From the NCBI RefSeq assembly GCF_002797755.1, contig NZ_PGFI01000012.1:310001-374000 (forward strand): a DNA stretch of 64,000 nt, in the 5' to 3' direction. The notes below the pieces were generated by a model. That model did not search any database and was not told the origin of the DNA. It saw only the letters and a program-made list of their open reading frames with translations. Below are positions 17,209-24,973 of this stretch, one piece after another. The DNA is from Brevirhabdus pacifica. GTDB taxonomy: Bacteria > Pseudomonadota > Alphaproteobacteria > Rhodobacterales > Rhodobacteraceae. How positions within the stretch are numbered: position 1 is the stretch's first letter; each line of letters starts with the position of its first letter. The position numbers were made by a program, and so were the translations under genes.

Positions 17209-17918
17209 GCTCGATCCTGCCGCTCGAGGTCGCGGGCGCCTGCGTGCGAAAGCGCGGGGCGCACCTAGTGGGGCCGGTGGACCTGACGCTCACCGGCAAG
17301 GGGATCTCGATCCTGATGGGGCCGAACGGGTCGGGCAAGACCACGCTCTTGCGGCTTTTGCACGGGCTGGAGCGGCCGGCCACCGGCAGCCTGCGCTGGT
17401 CCGCCCCCGCCACCGAGGCGCGGCAGCGGCAGGCCTACGTCTTCCAGACCCCGATCATGATGCGCCGCTCGGTGCTGGATTCCATCGCCTACCCGATGAC
17501 CCTGCACGGCGAAAGGCGCGCCCGCGCCCGCGAGATGGCCCGCGACTGGGCAGAGCGGGTGGGCATCGGCCACGCGATCGACCGGCATGCGACCGTGCTG
17601 TCGGGCGGCGAGAAGCAGAAGCTGGCCCTGGCCCGCGCCCTCATCCGGCAGCCCGACGTGCTGTTTCTGGACGAGCCCTGTGCGAACCTGGACGGCCGCG
17701 CCACCCGCGAGATCGAGGCGATCCTGACCCGCGCCCGCGACGAAGGGGTGCGCATCGTCATGGCGACCCACGATATGGGCCAGGCGCGGCGTCTCGCCGA
17801 CGAGGTCCTGTTCCTCCTCAAGGGCCGGTTGCACAGCTCCGGGCCGGCCGATACGTTCTTCTCGCACCCGCGAACACCAGAGGCGAAAGCCTTTCTGAAC
17901 GGAGACATCCTCGAATGA
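17202..17918 (+). CDS. tupC: Tungstate-type ABC transporter ATP-binding protein TupC
   Basis: A 238-residue ATPase. Walker A is GPNGSGKTT (residues 40-48), the ABC signature LSGGEKQKLALARAL, Walker B VLFLDEP, then the switch His in ATHDMGQARRLADEV. The Q-loop region reads AYVFQTPIMMRRSV. The frame runs open upstream of 17202 but there it is the tupB sequence out of phase, so I start at the ATG overlapping the tupB end. The stop overlaps tupA as ATGA, so the three genes are translationally coupled. Confidence 0.9.
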   Translation: MVSSILPLEVAGACVRKRGAHLVGPVDLTLTGKGISILMGPNGSGKTTLLRLLHGLERPATGSLRWSAPATEARQRQAYVFQTPIMMRRSVLDSIAYPMTLHGERRARAREMARDWAERVGIGHAIDRHATVLSGGEKQKLALARALIRQPDVLFLDEPCANLDGRATREIEAILTRARDEGVRIVMATHDMGQARRLADEVLFLLKGRLHSSGPADTFFSHPRTPEAKAFLNGDILE

Positions 17919-18877
17919 TCACTTCGCGAATTTCTGCCACTGTTTCAGCCATTTGCGTCAGTGCTGCGCTTGCAGCACCGGCAATGGCCGAAGAGATGAA
18001 AATGGCGGTCACGACATCGTTCCACAACTCGGGGCTGAGTGAGGTCCTGCTGCCTGCAATCAAGACGGATCTCGATATCGACCTGCAACTTCTGGTCGTC
18101 GGCACCGGCCAAGCGCTGAAGCTGGGCGAATCCGGGGATGTGGACGCCATCCTCGTCCATTCCCGCTCTGCCGAGGAGGCCTTTGTCGATGCCGGCCACG
18201 GCACCGAACGCACCGAGATCATGTACAACGACTTCGTCCTGATCGGGCCCGAGCAGGACCCCGTCGGCGTCGCCCTGTCCAAGGACGCCGCCGAGGCGAT
18301 GTCGCGCATGGCCCTTGGGGAGCACAGCTTCGTCAGCCGCGGCGACGACAGCGGCACCCACAAGAAGGAACTGGCGCTCTGGGCCAGCGCCGAGGAGAAC
18401 CCCGAAAAGTTCGGGTCCTGGTACCGCGCCGTGGGCGCGGGCATGGGATCGGCGCTGAACACGGCCGCCGGCATGGACGCCTACATCATGTCCGACCGGG
18501 CGAGCTGGCTGAACTTTGGCAACAAGGGCGATCTGAAACTGCTGTTCTCGGGCGATCCGGTGCTGTTCAACCAATACGCCTACATCCCCGTGAACCCGCA
18601 GAAGCACCCCCACGTGAAGGCCGAGCTTGCGACCCGTCTGAAGGACTGGCTTGTCAGTGATCGCGCGCGGGAGCTGATCGACGGCTACAAGCTGAACGGC
18701 GAGCAGCTTTTCACCTTCAACGCGGTCGACCCCAACGCCGAACCCGCCCCCGAGCAGGGCGAGGCGGCCGAGGAAGAGGTCGAGGCCCAGGACCCCGACA
18801 CCACCGAGGTTTCGCCCGAGCAGACCCAGCCGCTGGAGCCCGAGACCGAGGTCGAGGCGTCCAAGCCCGCAAAGTAA
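17915..18877 (+). CDS. tupA: Tungstate-type substrate-binding protein TupA with acidic tail
   Basis: A 320-residue periplasmic binding protein with a Sec signal peptide (residues 1-25, AAPAMA). The oxyanion-binding motif is TTSFHNSGL at 33-41. The TupA blocks VVGTGQALKLGESGDVDAILVH, FVSRGDDSGTHKKELALW and IMSDRASWL follow, with the last helix region at 237-270. Residues 271-320 are a low-complexity Glu/Pro/Asp-rich tail not usual in TupA. TupA binds tungstate with high affinity in characterised members, and some relatives take molybdate. A terminator follows within about 40 bases. Confidence 0.9.
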   Translation: MITSRISATVSAICVSAALAAPAMAEEMKMAVTTSFHNSGLSEVLLPAIKTDLDIDLQLLVVGTGQALKLGESGDVDAILVHSRSAEEAFVDAGHGTERTEIMYNDFVLIGPEQDPVGVALSKDAAEAMSRMALGEHSFVSRGDDSGTHKKELALWASAEENPEKFGSWYRAVGAGMGSALNTAAGMDAYIMSDRASWLNFGNKGDLKLLFSGDPVLFNQYAYIPVNPQKHPHVKAELATRLKDWLVSDRARELIDGYKLNGEQLFTFNAVDPNAEPAPEQGEAAEEEVEAQDPDTTEVSPEQTQPLEPETEVEASKPAK

Positions 18878-18918
18878 GCACGCGGCGCGCCCGAATGGGC
18901 GCAGCACCGCAAACGACG

Positions 18919-18945
18919 AAGGGGCGCCGCGGCGCCCCTTTTTTT
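18919..18945 (+). terminator. Intrinsic terminator after tupBCA
   Basis: A perfect palindrome at 18919-18940 (AAGGGGCGCCG and its complement) is followed at once by more T residues, giving TTTTTTT to 18945. Textbook Rho-independent terminator on the plus strand, 41 bases after the tupA stop. On the minus strand there is no T-run, so it should not stop the convergent DUF6505 operon. Confidence 0.9.
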
Positions 18946-18994
18946 GTCCGGTTGAAATCCACCCTGCCCCGCTGCATCGGCCCGGGGCCGGGCG

Positions 18995-19597
18995 TCAGTC
19001 CTGCTTGTCTGTCCCGGGGGCGTGGCTGTGGCCGTGGTCATGCCCGTGATCGTGCCCATGGTCGTGCCCATGCCCATGATCGTGCCCATGATCATGACCG
19101 TGCGCATGGTCGTGACCGTCTTCTTCCAACTCGCCGTGGATGGCGAATTGTTCAAGATCGGCCTCCTGTGCCTCGATGGCCCGGAAGGCCTCGCGCACGC
19201 CGGCGTCGGTCAACTCCCGCGAAACGCAAAGCAGGGTGTTCGGGTCCTGATCCTCGCAAAGCTCGACCATCAGGGCCATCTCGTCCCGTGCCACGCCATA
19301 GGCGGCCTCGATCCCCGGGGCGCCGTAGACGTCGACGAAATGCTGCGCCAGGTTGTGGGTCAGCGCCTCGTATTCGGGCTTTTCGATCGTGGTGACGGCG
19401 ACGAAGGTCACCCGGCCGAAGGTCTCGATGCCCAGCCAGCCGTTGGAGAACGCCTGCTTGGCCTTGCCGCTCAGGTCGGCCTGGGACCAGTTGGAGAATT
19501 CGAACCCTCCCGAGATGCACCACTCCCCGGTGCGGGCGGGGCTGTGAAAGACCAGGGAATCGCTTTCGTCGAAATGGATGGCACGGGCCAGTTTCAT
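18995..19597 (-). CDS. DUF6505-type protein with long His-rich tail
   Basis: A 200-residue protein of unknown function that I recognise as the DUF6505 type found beside the formate dehydrogenase accessory genes in Rhodobacteraceae. It has no signal peptide or membrane segment. Residues 1-155 form a compact acidic/aromatic domain (ARAIHFDESDSLVFH, GEWCISGGFEFSNW). Residues 162-192 alternate His with Asp and Gly (about 20 His), resembling the metal-storing tails of UreE or HypB chaperones. It is the last gene of the DUF6494-mrp-DUF4444-DUF6505 chain, coupled by ATGA. A role in holding a metal for cofactor or chelatase work is inference. Confidence 0.85.
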   Translation of the reverse strand: MKLARAIHFDESDSLVFHSPARTGEWCISGGFEFSNWSQADLSGKAKQAFSNGWLGIETFGRVTFVAVTTIEKPEYEALTHNLAQHFVDVYGAPGIEAAYGVARDEMALMVELCEDQDPNTLLCVSRELTDAGVREAFRAIEAQEADLEQFAIHGELEEDGHDHAHGHDHGHDHGHGHDHGHDHGHDHGHSHAPGTDKQD

Positions 19598-20397
19598 CGG
19601 CAGGGGGTTCCTTCAAGAAGATCGGTGAGCGGCAGCAGCCGCGTGGTCTGTGCGGTGGCGTCGCCGGCGTCGGCGTCGGCTTCTGCATCGGCCCCGGTAT
19701 CGGATTGGGGGCGCAGAAGCATCCCGAAATCCTCGTCCACGCCGATGAAGGTGCCTTGGACCCGCTCGCCGCCCGGCAGGGTGAAGTCCACCGCCTCGCC
19801 CAGCTTCACGACAAGGCCTTCCCACTCGGCGTGCAGGGGTTTCACGCCCTCGTCGTCCCAGCGGTTGATCCACAGCAGGCTGTGGCGCGCCCAGGCTTCC
19901 AGCAGAAGGGGCGGCAGCACCTCGGAACAGCCCTCATCGTAAAGCGAGGTCTGGTCGGGCGTCAGGCCCGGCGTCTCGGGGTCCTGGGGGATCAGCTGTA
20001 AAGTGAAACCCACGACCAGCCAGCCCGGCGGCTCCGTTGCGTCCCCCTCCGAGGCGGCGACGCGGAAGCGGCCGCATCGGGCGCCGTTGACCAGGATATC
20101 CCCATCCCAGGAAAGCAGCACGGCGACCTCGGGCGGGGCCAGCACGCCCAGAGCGTTCTGAAGGCCGATGCCCAGGGTCGGCAGCATCACCATCGCCTTG
20201 CCCAGCGGCACCTCGGGCGCCAGCACCAGCGCCGCCGACAGGGTGTCGGCGGTGATGGCGTGGGTGATCAGCCCCGCGTCGCAGCCTTCCTGCGCGCGGG
20301 CGCAGGCCAGGGCGAAAGGATCCTCGCCCCGGGCGGCTTCCAGCCCCTCCATCAGGGGCGGGAAGGACGGGGCGATCTGGTCTTCGTCCGCCGTCAT
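19594..20397 (-). CDS. Biotin/lipoate ligase-like protein (DUF4444 type), probably lacking ligase catalysis
   Basis: A 267-residue protein with a biotin/lipoate protein ligase-like core and a C-terminal DUF4444 region (GGERVQGTFIGVDEDFGMLLR, SH3-like). The strand that in BirA carries the WPND motif reads SWDGDILVNGARCGRF here: WPND is changed to WDGD (residues 97-100), and the catalytic Lys of the KxxG motif appears as Arg107. The GRGRxG loop is not visible. It may therefore bind a small molecule or a partner rather than ligate. It overlaps both mrp and DUF6505 by ATGA, so it belongs to the formate dehydrogenase accessory set. Confidence 0.82.
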   Translation of the reverse strand: MTADEDQIAPSFPPLMEGLEAARGEDPFALACARAQEGCDAGLITHAITADTLSAALVLAPEVPLGKAMVMLPTLGIGLQNALGVLAPPEVAVLLSWDGDILVNGARCGRFRVAASEGDATEPPGWLVVGFTLQLIPQDPETPGLTPDQTSLYDEGCSEVLPPLLLEAWARHSLLWINRWDDEGVKPLHAEWEGLVVKLGEAVDFTLPGGERVQGTFIGVDEDFGMLLRPQSDTGADAEADADAGDATAQTTRLLPLTDLLEGTPCR

Positions 20398-21464
20398 CCG
20401 TTCCCCTCTTCGATCATCCGGCGGGCGACGGCGCGGAAGGCCTCGGCTTGGGGCGAGTTGGGCTTTGACACCACGATCGGGGCGCCCCCGTCGGCCGCCA
20501 TGCGGATATCGAGGTGCAGCGGGATCTCGGCCAGCAGCGGCACGCCGATCTTCTCGGCCTCGGCCGCGACACCGCCATGGCCGAACAGATGCTCCTCGTG
20601 GCCGCAGTTCGAGCAGATGTGCGTCGACATGTTCTCGATCATGCCGATGACTTTCACGTTCATCTTCTTGAACATGTCCAGACCTTTGCGGGCATCCAGC
20701 AGGGCCACGTCCTGGGGTGTCGAGACGACGATCGCGCCAGTGATCTCGGCCTTCTGGCTGAGGGTCATCTGCACGTCGCCGGTGCCGGGCGGCAGATCCA
20801 CGATCAGCACGTCAAGCGCGCCCCACTGGACCTGGTTCATCATCTGCTGCAGGGCGCCCATCAGCATCGGTCCACGCCAGACGACGGCCTCGTCCTCGCG
20901 GGTCATAAGGCCGATGGACATCATGGTGACGCCGTGGTTGCGCAGGGGCAGGATGGTCTTGCCGTCTGGGCTGGCAGGCCGGCCCGAAACGCCCAGCATC
21001 CGGGGCTGTGAAGGGCCGTAGACATCGGCGTCGAGCAGGCCCACACGGCGGCCTTCGGCGGCCAGGGCCACGGCCAGGTTGGCGGCGACGGTGGACTTGC
21101 CTACCCCGCCCTTGCCCGATGCGACGGCGATGATCCGGTCGACCCCGGCGATCTTCTGGGGGCCCTTGGGCGCGGCGGGCTTGCCCCCGCCCTTGAGGTC
21201 GGGCGGCGGCGCGGCGGCGGCATGGGCCGTCATCACCGCCGAGACGTTGCTGACACCGGCCAGGCCGCGGACCGTCTCCTCGGCCTCGGCGCGCACGGGC
21301 TCCATCATCTTGGCGCGGGCGGGGTCGATCTCGAGCACGAAGCGCACGGTCCCCTCCTCGACGTTGAGCGCACGGATCAGGCCCGCGCTCACCACGTCCT
21401 TGCCGGTGTTGGGATCGGTCACGCCCTTCAGCGCTTCGAGGACGTCATCGCGGCTGAGGCTCAT
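20394..21464 (-). CDS. mrp: Mrp/NBP35-family Fe-S cluster carrier ATPase
   Basis: A 356-residue cytosolic P-loop ATPase that carries 4Fe-4S clusters to target enzymes. Residues ~5-85 are the MIP18/DUF59 domain (DVLEALKGVTDPNTGKDVVSAG). The deviant Walker A is ASGKGGVGKST. LLDADVYGPSQPRMLG and VDLPPGTGDVQMTL follow, and the bridging-cluster motif CSNCG lies near residue 270. Mrp proteins also occur elsewhere as housekeeping genes. Its tight coupling to DUF6494 and DUF4444 beside a formate dehydrogenase with many Fe-S clusters suggests it matures those clusters. Confidence 0.93.
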   Translation of the reverse strand: MSLSRDDVLEALKGVTDPNTGKDVVSAGLIRALNVEEGTVRFVLEIDPARAKMMEPVRAEAEETVRGLAGVSNVSAVMTAHAAAAPPPDLKGGGKPAAPKGPQKIAGVDRIIAVASGKGGVGKSTVAANLAVALAAEGRRVGLLDADVYGPSQPRMLGVSGRPASPDGKTILPLRNHGVTMMSIGLMTREDEAVVWRGPMLMGALQQMMNQVQWGALDVLIVDLPPGTGDVQMTLSQKAEITGAIVVSTPQDVALLDARKGLDMFKKMNVKVIGMIENMSTHICSNCGHEEHLFGHGGVAAEAEKIGVPLLAEIPLHLDIRMAADGGAPIVVSKPNSPQAEAFRAVARRMIEEGNG

Positions 21465-21664
21465 TCGGTGCGCCCCGCGATCTCGCCTTCGACCACGTGG
21501 ACAAGGTCCAGGTCATCGACCGTCAGCACGACCTTGGCCGAGAAGCTGCGGCCCTTGGTGGTGTCGAGGCCCGCGTCGCGCATGGCCTCCTCGATGGCCT
21601 GCTGCGAAGTCACGCCGACCTGCTTGAGGAACTTGCGCATCGTCATGTTGAATTCGTCGCTCAT
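21461..21664 (-). CDS. DUF6494 small protein
   Basis: A 67-residue protein (MSDEFNMTMRKFLKQVGVTS...) of the DUF6494 type, no known function. It is predicted soluble with an N-terminal helix pair (KFLKQVGVTSQQAIEEAMRDAG) and a C-terminal beta segment (SAKVVLTVDDLDLVHVVEG). I choose the ATG at 21662-21664: AAAGG lies six bases upstream, and further upstream the frame runs into the divergent promoter. It heads the accessory operon and overlaps mrp as ATGA. It may be an adaptor for the Mrp ATPase (inference). Confidence 0.85.
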   Translation of the reverse strand: MSDEFNMTMRKFLKQVGVTSQQAIEEAMRDAGLDTTKGRSFSAKVVLTVDDLDLVHVVEGEIAGRTE

Positions 21665-21684
21665 GCTGCACCTTTCGTTTTGGA

Positions 21685-21714
21685 TTGACGGCCGAAACCC
21701 TCGGCCCCTAGGCT
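21685..21714 (+). promoter_or_regulatory. Candidate sigma-70 promoter for the TupA-like cytochrome c gene
   Basis: TTGACG at 21685-21690, 18 bases, then TAGGCT at 21709-21714. Transcription would start near 21721, leaving a short leader with a GGGGAGG ribosome site about 11 bases before the ATG at 21748. Found by eye only. Confidence 0.4.
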
Positions 21715-21747
21715 GACGGCAGGGCACTCAGGGGAGGCCGACTGCCG

Positions 21748-22545
21748 ATGCGATCCGGTTGGAAGCTTGTGTTGACCTTCACGGTCCTTTTGTCCAGCGC
21801 TCTTGCCGCCGGCGCACAGGATCGCCAGGTCGTTGTCGCGGCCGATCCGGCCCTTGAAAGCAGCGGGTTGATGGCCCACCTGGCCCCCCGCTTCCTGCTC
21901 AAGACCCGCATAAGGGTGTTGAGCGTTCCGTTCGAGAATGCCGCCGGCGCCGGCGGCGCGGACGTCCTGCTTGCCCCTGTCGAGGCCCTGCCCGATGCCG
22001 CCCCCGCCCTGCGCGACGAGGCGCGGACCTACGCGGTGCGATCGACCCACGAGAATGCCGACGCGGCCGCGGCCACCTATGCCGCGCGCTTCGTCGACTG
22101 GCTGACCTCCGAGATCGGCGGCAACACCGTCGCGGCCTTCGCGCCTGGTGGCACGCAGATCTATTTCCCGGCCACTGGCCCCGCCGCCGATGCAAGCGGG
22201 CCCGCGCCCACGGGTGACGCGGTCCTGGGCGAGAAACTGTCGCTGACCTTCTGCGGGCGCTGCCATGTGGTCGGGCCGCAGAACCGGATGAAGGGCCTGG
22301 GATCGACCCCGTCCTTCGGCGTGATGCGCACCTTTGCCGACTGGGAAGTGCGGTTCAGCACGTTCTACCTGCTCAACCCGCACCCGTCCTTCACCCAGAT
22401 CGCCGACGTGACCGAGCCCTTCGACGAGGGCCGGCCGCCACCGATCATCCCCCTCGAGATGACGATGGAGCATCTCGAGGCGATCATGGCCTATGTGACC
22501 GGCATCGATCCGGCCGATCTGGGCGCCCCCATCCGGCATCAGTGA
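21748..22545 (+). CDS. Secreted monohaem cytochrome c fused to a shortened TupA-like region
   Basis: A 265-residue protein. Residues 1-23 are a Sec signal peptide (ending AAGA). Residues 27-78 resemble the start of a tungstate-binding protein (ADPALESSGLMAHLAPRF, then IRVLSV and GGADVLLAPV). Residues 112-140 (AARFVDWLTSEIGGNTVAAF, then GGTQIYF) resemble the TupA C-terminal segment ATRLKDWLVSD...NGEQLFTF. The middle ~150 residues of TupA are missing. Residues ~160-265 are a cytochrome c domain with the haem motif CGRCH at 169-173 and candidate axial Met near EMTMEH. Probably a periplasmic electron carrier for the formate dehydrogenase. It ends overlapping the convergent ferredoxin gene by 7 bases. 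Confidence 0.85.
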   Translation: MRSGWKLVLTFTVLLSSALAAGAQDRQVVVAADPALESSGLMAHLAPRFLLKTRIRVLSVPFENAAGAGGADVLLAPVEALPDAAPALRDEARTYAVRSTHENADAAAATYAARFVDWLTSEIGGNTVAAFAPGGTQIYFPATGPAADASGPAPTGDAVLGEKLSLTFCGRCHVVGPQNRMKGLGSTPSFGVMRTFADWEVRFSTFYLLNPHPSFTQIADVTEPFDEGRPPPIIPLEMTMEHLEAIMAYVTGIDPADLGAPIRHQ

Positions 22546-24596
22546 TCCTTGCGATCCGAGTAATAGTCGTCGGTTGTGCGCGGGCGCGGCCGCTCGGCGC
22601 CTGCGAAGGGGTTGTTTTGCGAATGATACTGGGCGTTCACCCGGCAATCATCGCACATCTGGATCATCTTGGCGGCCTCGCTGGTGGCGAACATCGAATG
22701 CTTGCCGGCCAACTTCTCGGTGATCCGCTCGATGGTGGAGCGCACGCCGAAGGTCTTGCCGCAGGAGATGCAGTCGAAGGGCTCCTCCTCGTGCAGGACC
22801 TGCTGACGATAGACCTCGTCGGAGAGGTTGAAGCGCGGCTCCAGCGTGATCGCATCCTCGGGGCAGATCGCGGCGCAGAGGCCGCATTGCAGGCAGGCAT
22901 CCTCCTGGAAGCGAAGCTGTGGCGTGTCGGGGTTGTCGCCCAATGCCCCGGCGGGGCACAGGCCCGCGCAGGAGAGGCAGAGCGTACAGGCCTCGGTATC
23001 GACCAGGACCGCGCCGTAGGGCGCGCCCTCGGGCAGCGAGAACACCGCCTCGGAGCCGGGGTGAAGCGCCTTGGCCGCAAGCCGCGTCACCTGGCGGCGG
23101 CTGCCGAGCGACAGCGCGGCCTCCCCGACGCCCACCAGCGGGGACATCCCCTCGGCGGGGGCCAGGGCCTCGGTCAGCATCGTCGGGTCCGAAATGTCCA
23201 AGAGCCGGACGCGGACGGCGCTTTCCTCTTCGCCCCCTGCCCCGGCCAGCGCGTTGGCCAGCGCGGCCTCGCGTTCCAGCGCGTCGCGCTCGCTGTTGGG
23301 CGAAAGCAGCAGGTCGATGCCCGTAAAGCCGGCGGCCAGCGCCACCATCGCCTCGGCATGTCCGAAGCCCGAGATCGTCTCGAGGCCCAGGGGGATCACG
23401 TCGGCGGGCAGACCTTCGGCGAAGCGCGCGTTCAGGGCGATCATTTCGGCGCCGAACTCGGCGTCGTGGACCAGCAGGCGCGGTGCCTGCCCCCCGGCGC
23501 GGGCATAGGCGGCGGCCAGGGTCTCGATCCGGCGGAACAGGAAGGATACGGGCGGCGCGTCATAGGTGATCGCCCCCGAGGGGCAAAGCGCCGAGCAGGC
23601 GCCACAGCCGGCACAGACCATCGGGTCGATGGCGACATGGTCCCCGGCGGGCGAGATCGCCCCGGTCGGACAGATGTCGAGACAGTTGTGACAGCCCACG
23701 CGACCCGCGCGCGAATGGGCGCAGAGCGACTCTTCCAGCCGCACGTAAAGGGGCTTTTCGAATGTGCCGACCATCTGCGCGGCCTCGAAGACGGCACCCT
23801 CGACCGCGCCGCGATCGCCCGGGTCGACCCGCAGGTAGCCGTCGCGCTTGGCGGGCGCAGGAAAGAGCGAGGTGGCACCGCTGAGGTCCAGGATCAGATC
23901 ACAGCGGGTTTCGGCCCCGTCCATGGGCGGGGTCAGGGTGAAGGCCCCGCGTCCGCCGGGCTCCAGCTGTTGCAGCGCGTCGATGGCCAGGGTGAAGTTG
24001 CCCAGCGTGCCCTGGGCCTTGCGCAACCGCCCGGCCACGATCTCGAAGCGCCGGTCGATGGGCAGATCCGCCGCCATGTCCGTGGCGTGGGTGGTCTGCC
24101 CGGTCAGCAGGACCGTTACCGCCAGCGTCTCGCACAGGCGTTCGGCGGCCGGCAGCGCCACTTCGGGCGCGCCCAGGATCAGGCAGATCCCCTCGGACTG
24201 GACGTCGAGGGCGCGAGCATCGGGCGGGGTGAGACGGGCCTCGGCGACGAGGGCCGCCTGTTTCGGGCCGGCCTCCTCGGCGTGGCTGGACCAGCCGGCG
24301 CGGTCGCGGATGTCGACGAACTGCGGCAGTTCGGCCCCGATCTCGGCGGCAAGCTCCTCGAAGCGGGCGCGCTCCTGCTGGCAGGCGATGGTGACCTCGC
24401 CATCCAGCATCGCCTGTGCCGCCAGGTCGGCCTGGCGGGTGCAAAGGGCGGTATGGACGCGCGAACAGGCGATCTCTGCCCCTGCCTCGATCTTGGCCGG
24501 GTCCACCTTCTGACTTCCCAGGCAGTCGCACAGAATTAGCGTATTGGTCACATCGATCCCCATAAATCGTTTCATTGCCGCGTCGTCATGCGGCAA
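22539..24596 (-). CDS. Multi-cluster 4Fe-4S ferredoxin-type protein of the formate dehydrogenase island
   Basis: A 685-residue cytosolic protein with no signal peptide. Four 4Fe-4S sites are readable: C292/302/305/309, C328/331/334/338, C537/540/543/547 and C568/571/574/578. Two extra CxxC pairs lie at 609/612 and 648/651. The N-terminus has C23, C25, C44, C52 and C72 in a pattern (CDCLGSQ, CSRVHTALC) reminiscent of heterodisulfide-reductase-type electron proteins. It probably moves electrons for formate dehydrogenase or cofactor maturation; the partner is unknown. Start uncertain: 24596 gives MPHDDAAMKRF, 24575 gives MKRF, and neither has a strong ribosome site. Divergent from the fdh operon. 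Confidence 0.85.
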   Translation of the reverse strand: MPHDDAAMKRFMGIDVTNTLILCDCLGSQKVDPAKIEAGAEIACSRVHTALCTRQADLAAQAMLDGEVTIACQQERARFEELAAEIGAELPQFVDIRDRAGWSSHAEEAGPKQAALVAEARLTPPDARALDVQSEGICLILGAPEVALPAAERLCETLAVTVLLTGQTTHATDMAADLPIDRRFEIVAGRLRKAQGTLGNFTLAIDALQQLEPGGRGAFTLTPPMDGAETRCDLILDLSGATSLFPAPAKRDGYLRVDPGDRGAVEGAVFEAAQMVGTFEKPLYVRLEESLCAHSRAGRVGCHNCLDICPTGAISPAGDHVAIDPMVCAGCGACSALCPSGAITYDAPPVSFLFRRIETLAAAYARAGGQAPRLLVHDAEFGAEMIALNARFAEGLPADVIPLGLETISGFGHAEAMVALAAGFTGIDLLLSPNSERDALEREAALANALAGAGGEEESAVRVRLLDISDPTMLTEALAPAEGMSPLVGVGEAALSLGSRRQVTRLAAKALHPGSEAVFSLPEGAPYGAVLVDTEACTLCLSCAGLCPAGALGDNPDTPQLRFQEDACLQCGLCAAICPEDAITLEPRFNLSDEVYRQQVLHEEEPFDCISCGKTFGVRSTIERITEKLAGKHSMFATSEAAKMIQMCDDCRVNAQYHSQNNPFAGAERPRPRTTDDYYSDRKDH

Positions 24597-24933
24597 GATG
24601 GCCCCTAGCTAGGCACGATTCCCGCGCCTCGAACAAGGCGATACTCCGCCGCGTTGGGGGCCTCACGGACCCTCGCGGAAAGCTGATCGCCGCCCTCTTT
24701 CGATAGTGAAAAGAGGGAAATATACATCGGTACACCAGCCGGCCGTTACAACGCCACGGGATGCCCTGCACCCCGCCCTAATGATGCATACCGAGGGAAT
24801 TGGCCAGAAATTTTGACCATTTGCACAGTTTGCACTTGGCGAAACGCTCAGCCTGCTGCATTATTTACAACCAAGGGGATAGCGACATGGCACATCGAAA
24901 GATGGCGCCCGTCGCAAGGAGATCATTAACCGT
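24597..24933. promoter_or_regulatory. Divergent control region of the ferredoxin gene and the fdh operon
   Basis: 337 bases, noticeably richer in A+T than its surroundings, between the ferredoxin gene (minus) and DUF3305-fdh (plus). It should contain both promoters. The clearest signal is a tandem direct repeat TTTGCAC at 24820-24826 and 24829-24835, a possible activator site or -35 cluster. No confident sigma-54 pair or full FNR box was found. DUF3305 is preceded by AAGGAG (24916-24921). Confidence 0.45.
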
Positions 24934-24973
24934 ATGCCGCCGAATGCCACCTCGTTGCCTCTTGGCATCGTGA
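24887..24973 (+). CDS. Possible 28-residue leader ORF overlapping the DUF3305 start
   Basis: ATG at 24887 follows AAGGGGA at a good distance (8 bases) and opens a 28-codon, Arg-rich reading frame (MAHRKMAPVARRSLTVCRRM...) ending TGA at 24973, overlapping the DUF3305 start in another frame. The DUF3305 ribosome site is 12 bases from its own ATG, rather far, so coupling through this ORF is imaginable. It may also be chance. No homologue known to me. Confidence 0.2.
   Translation: MAHRKMAPVARRSLTVCRRMPPRCLLAS

Noticed and set aside
18919-18945. Bidirectional terminator for both tupA and DUF6505
   Set aside because: The T-run exists only on the plus-strand side of the stem, so only tupBCA is clearly terminated.
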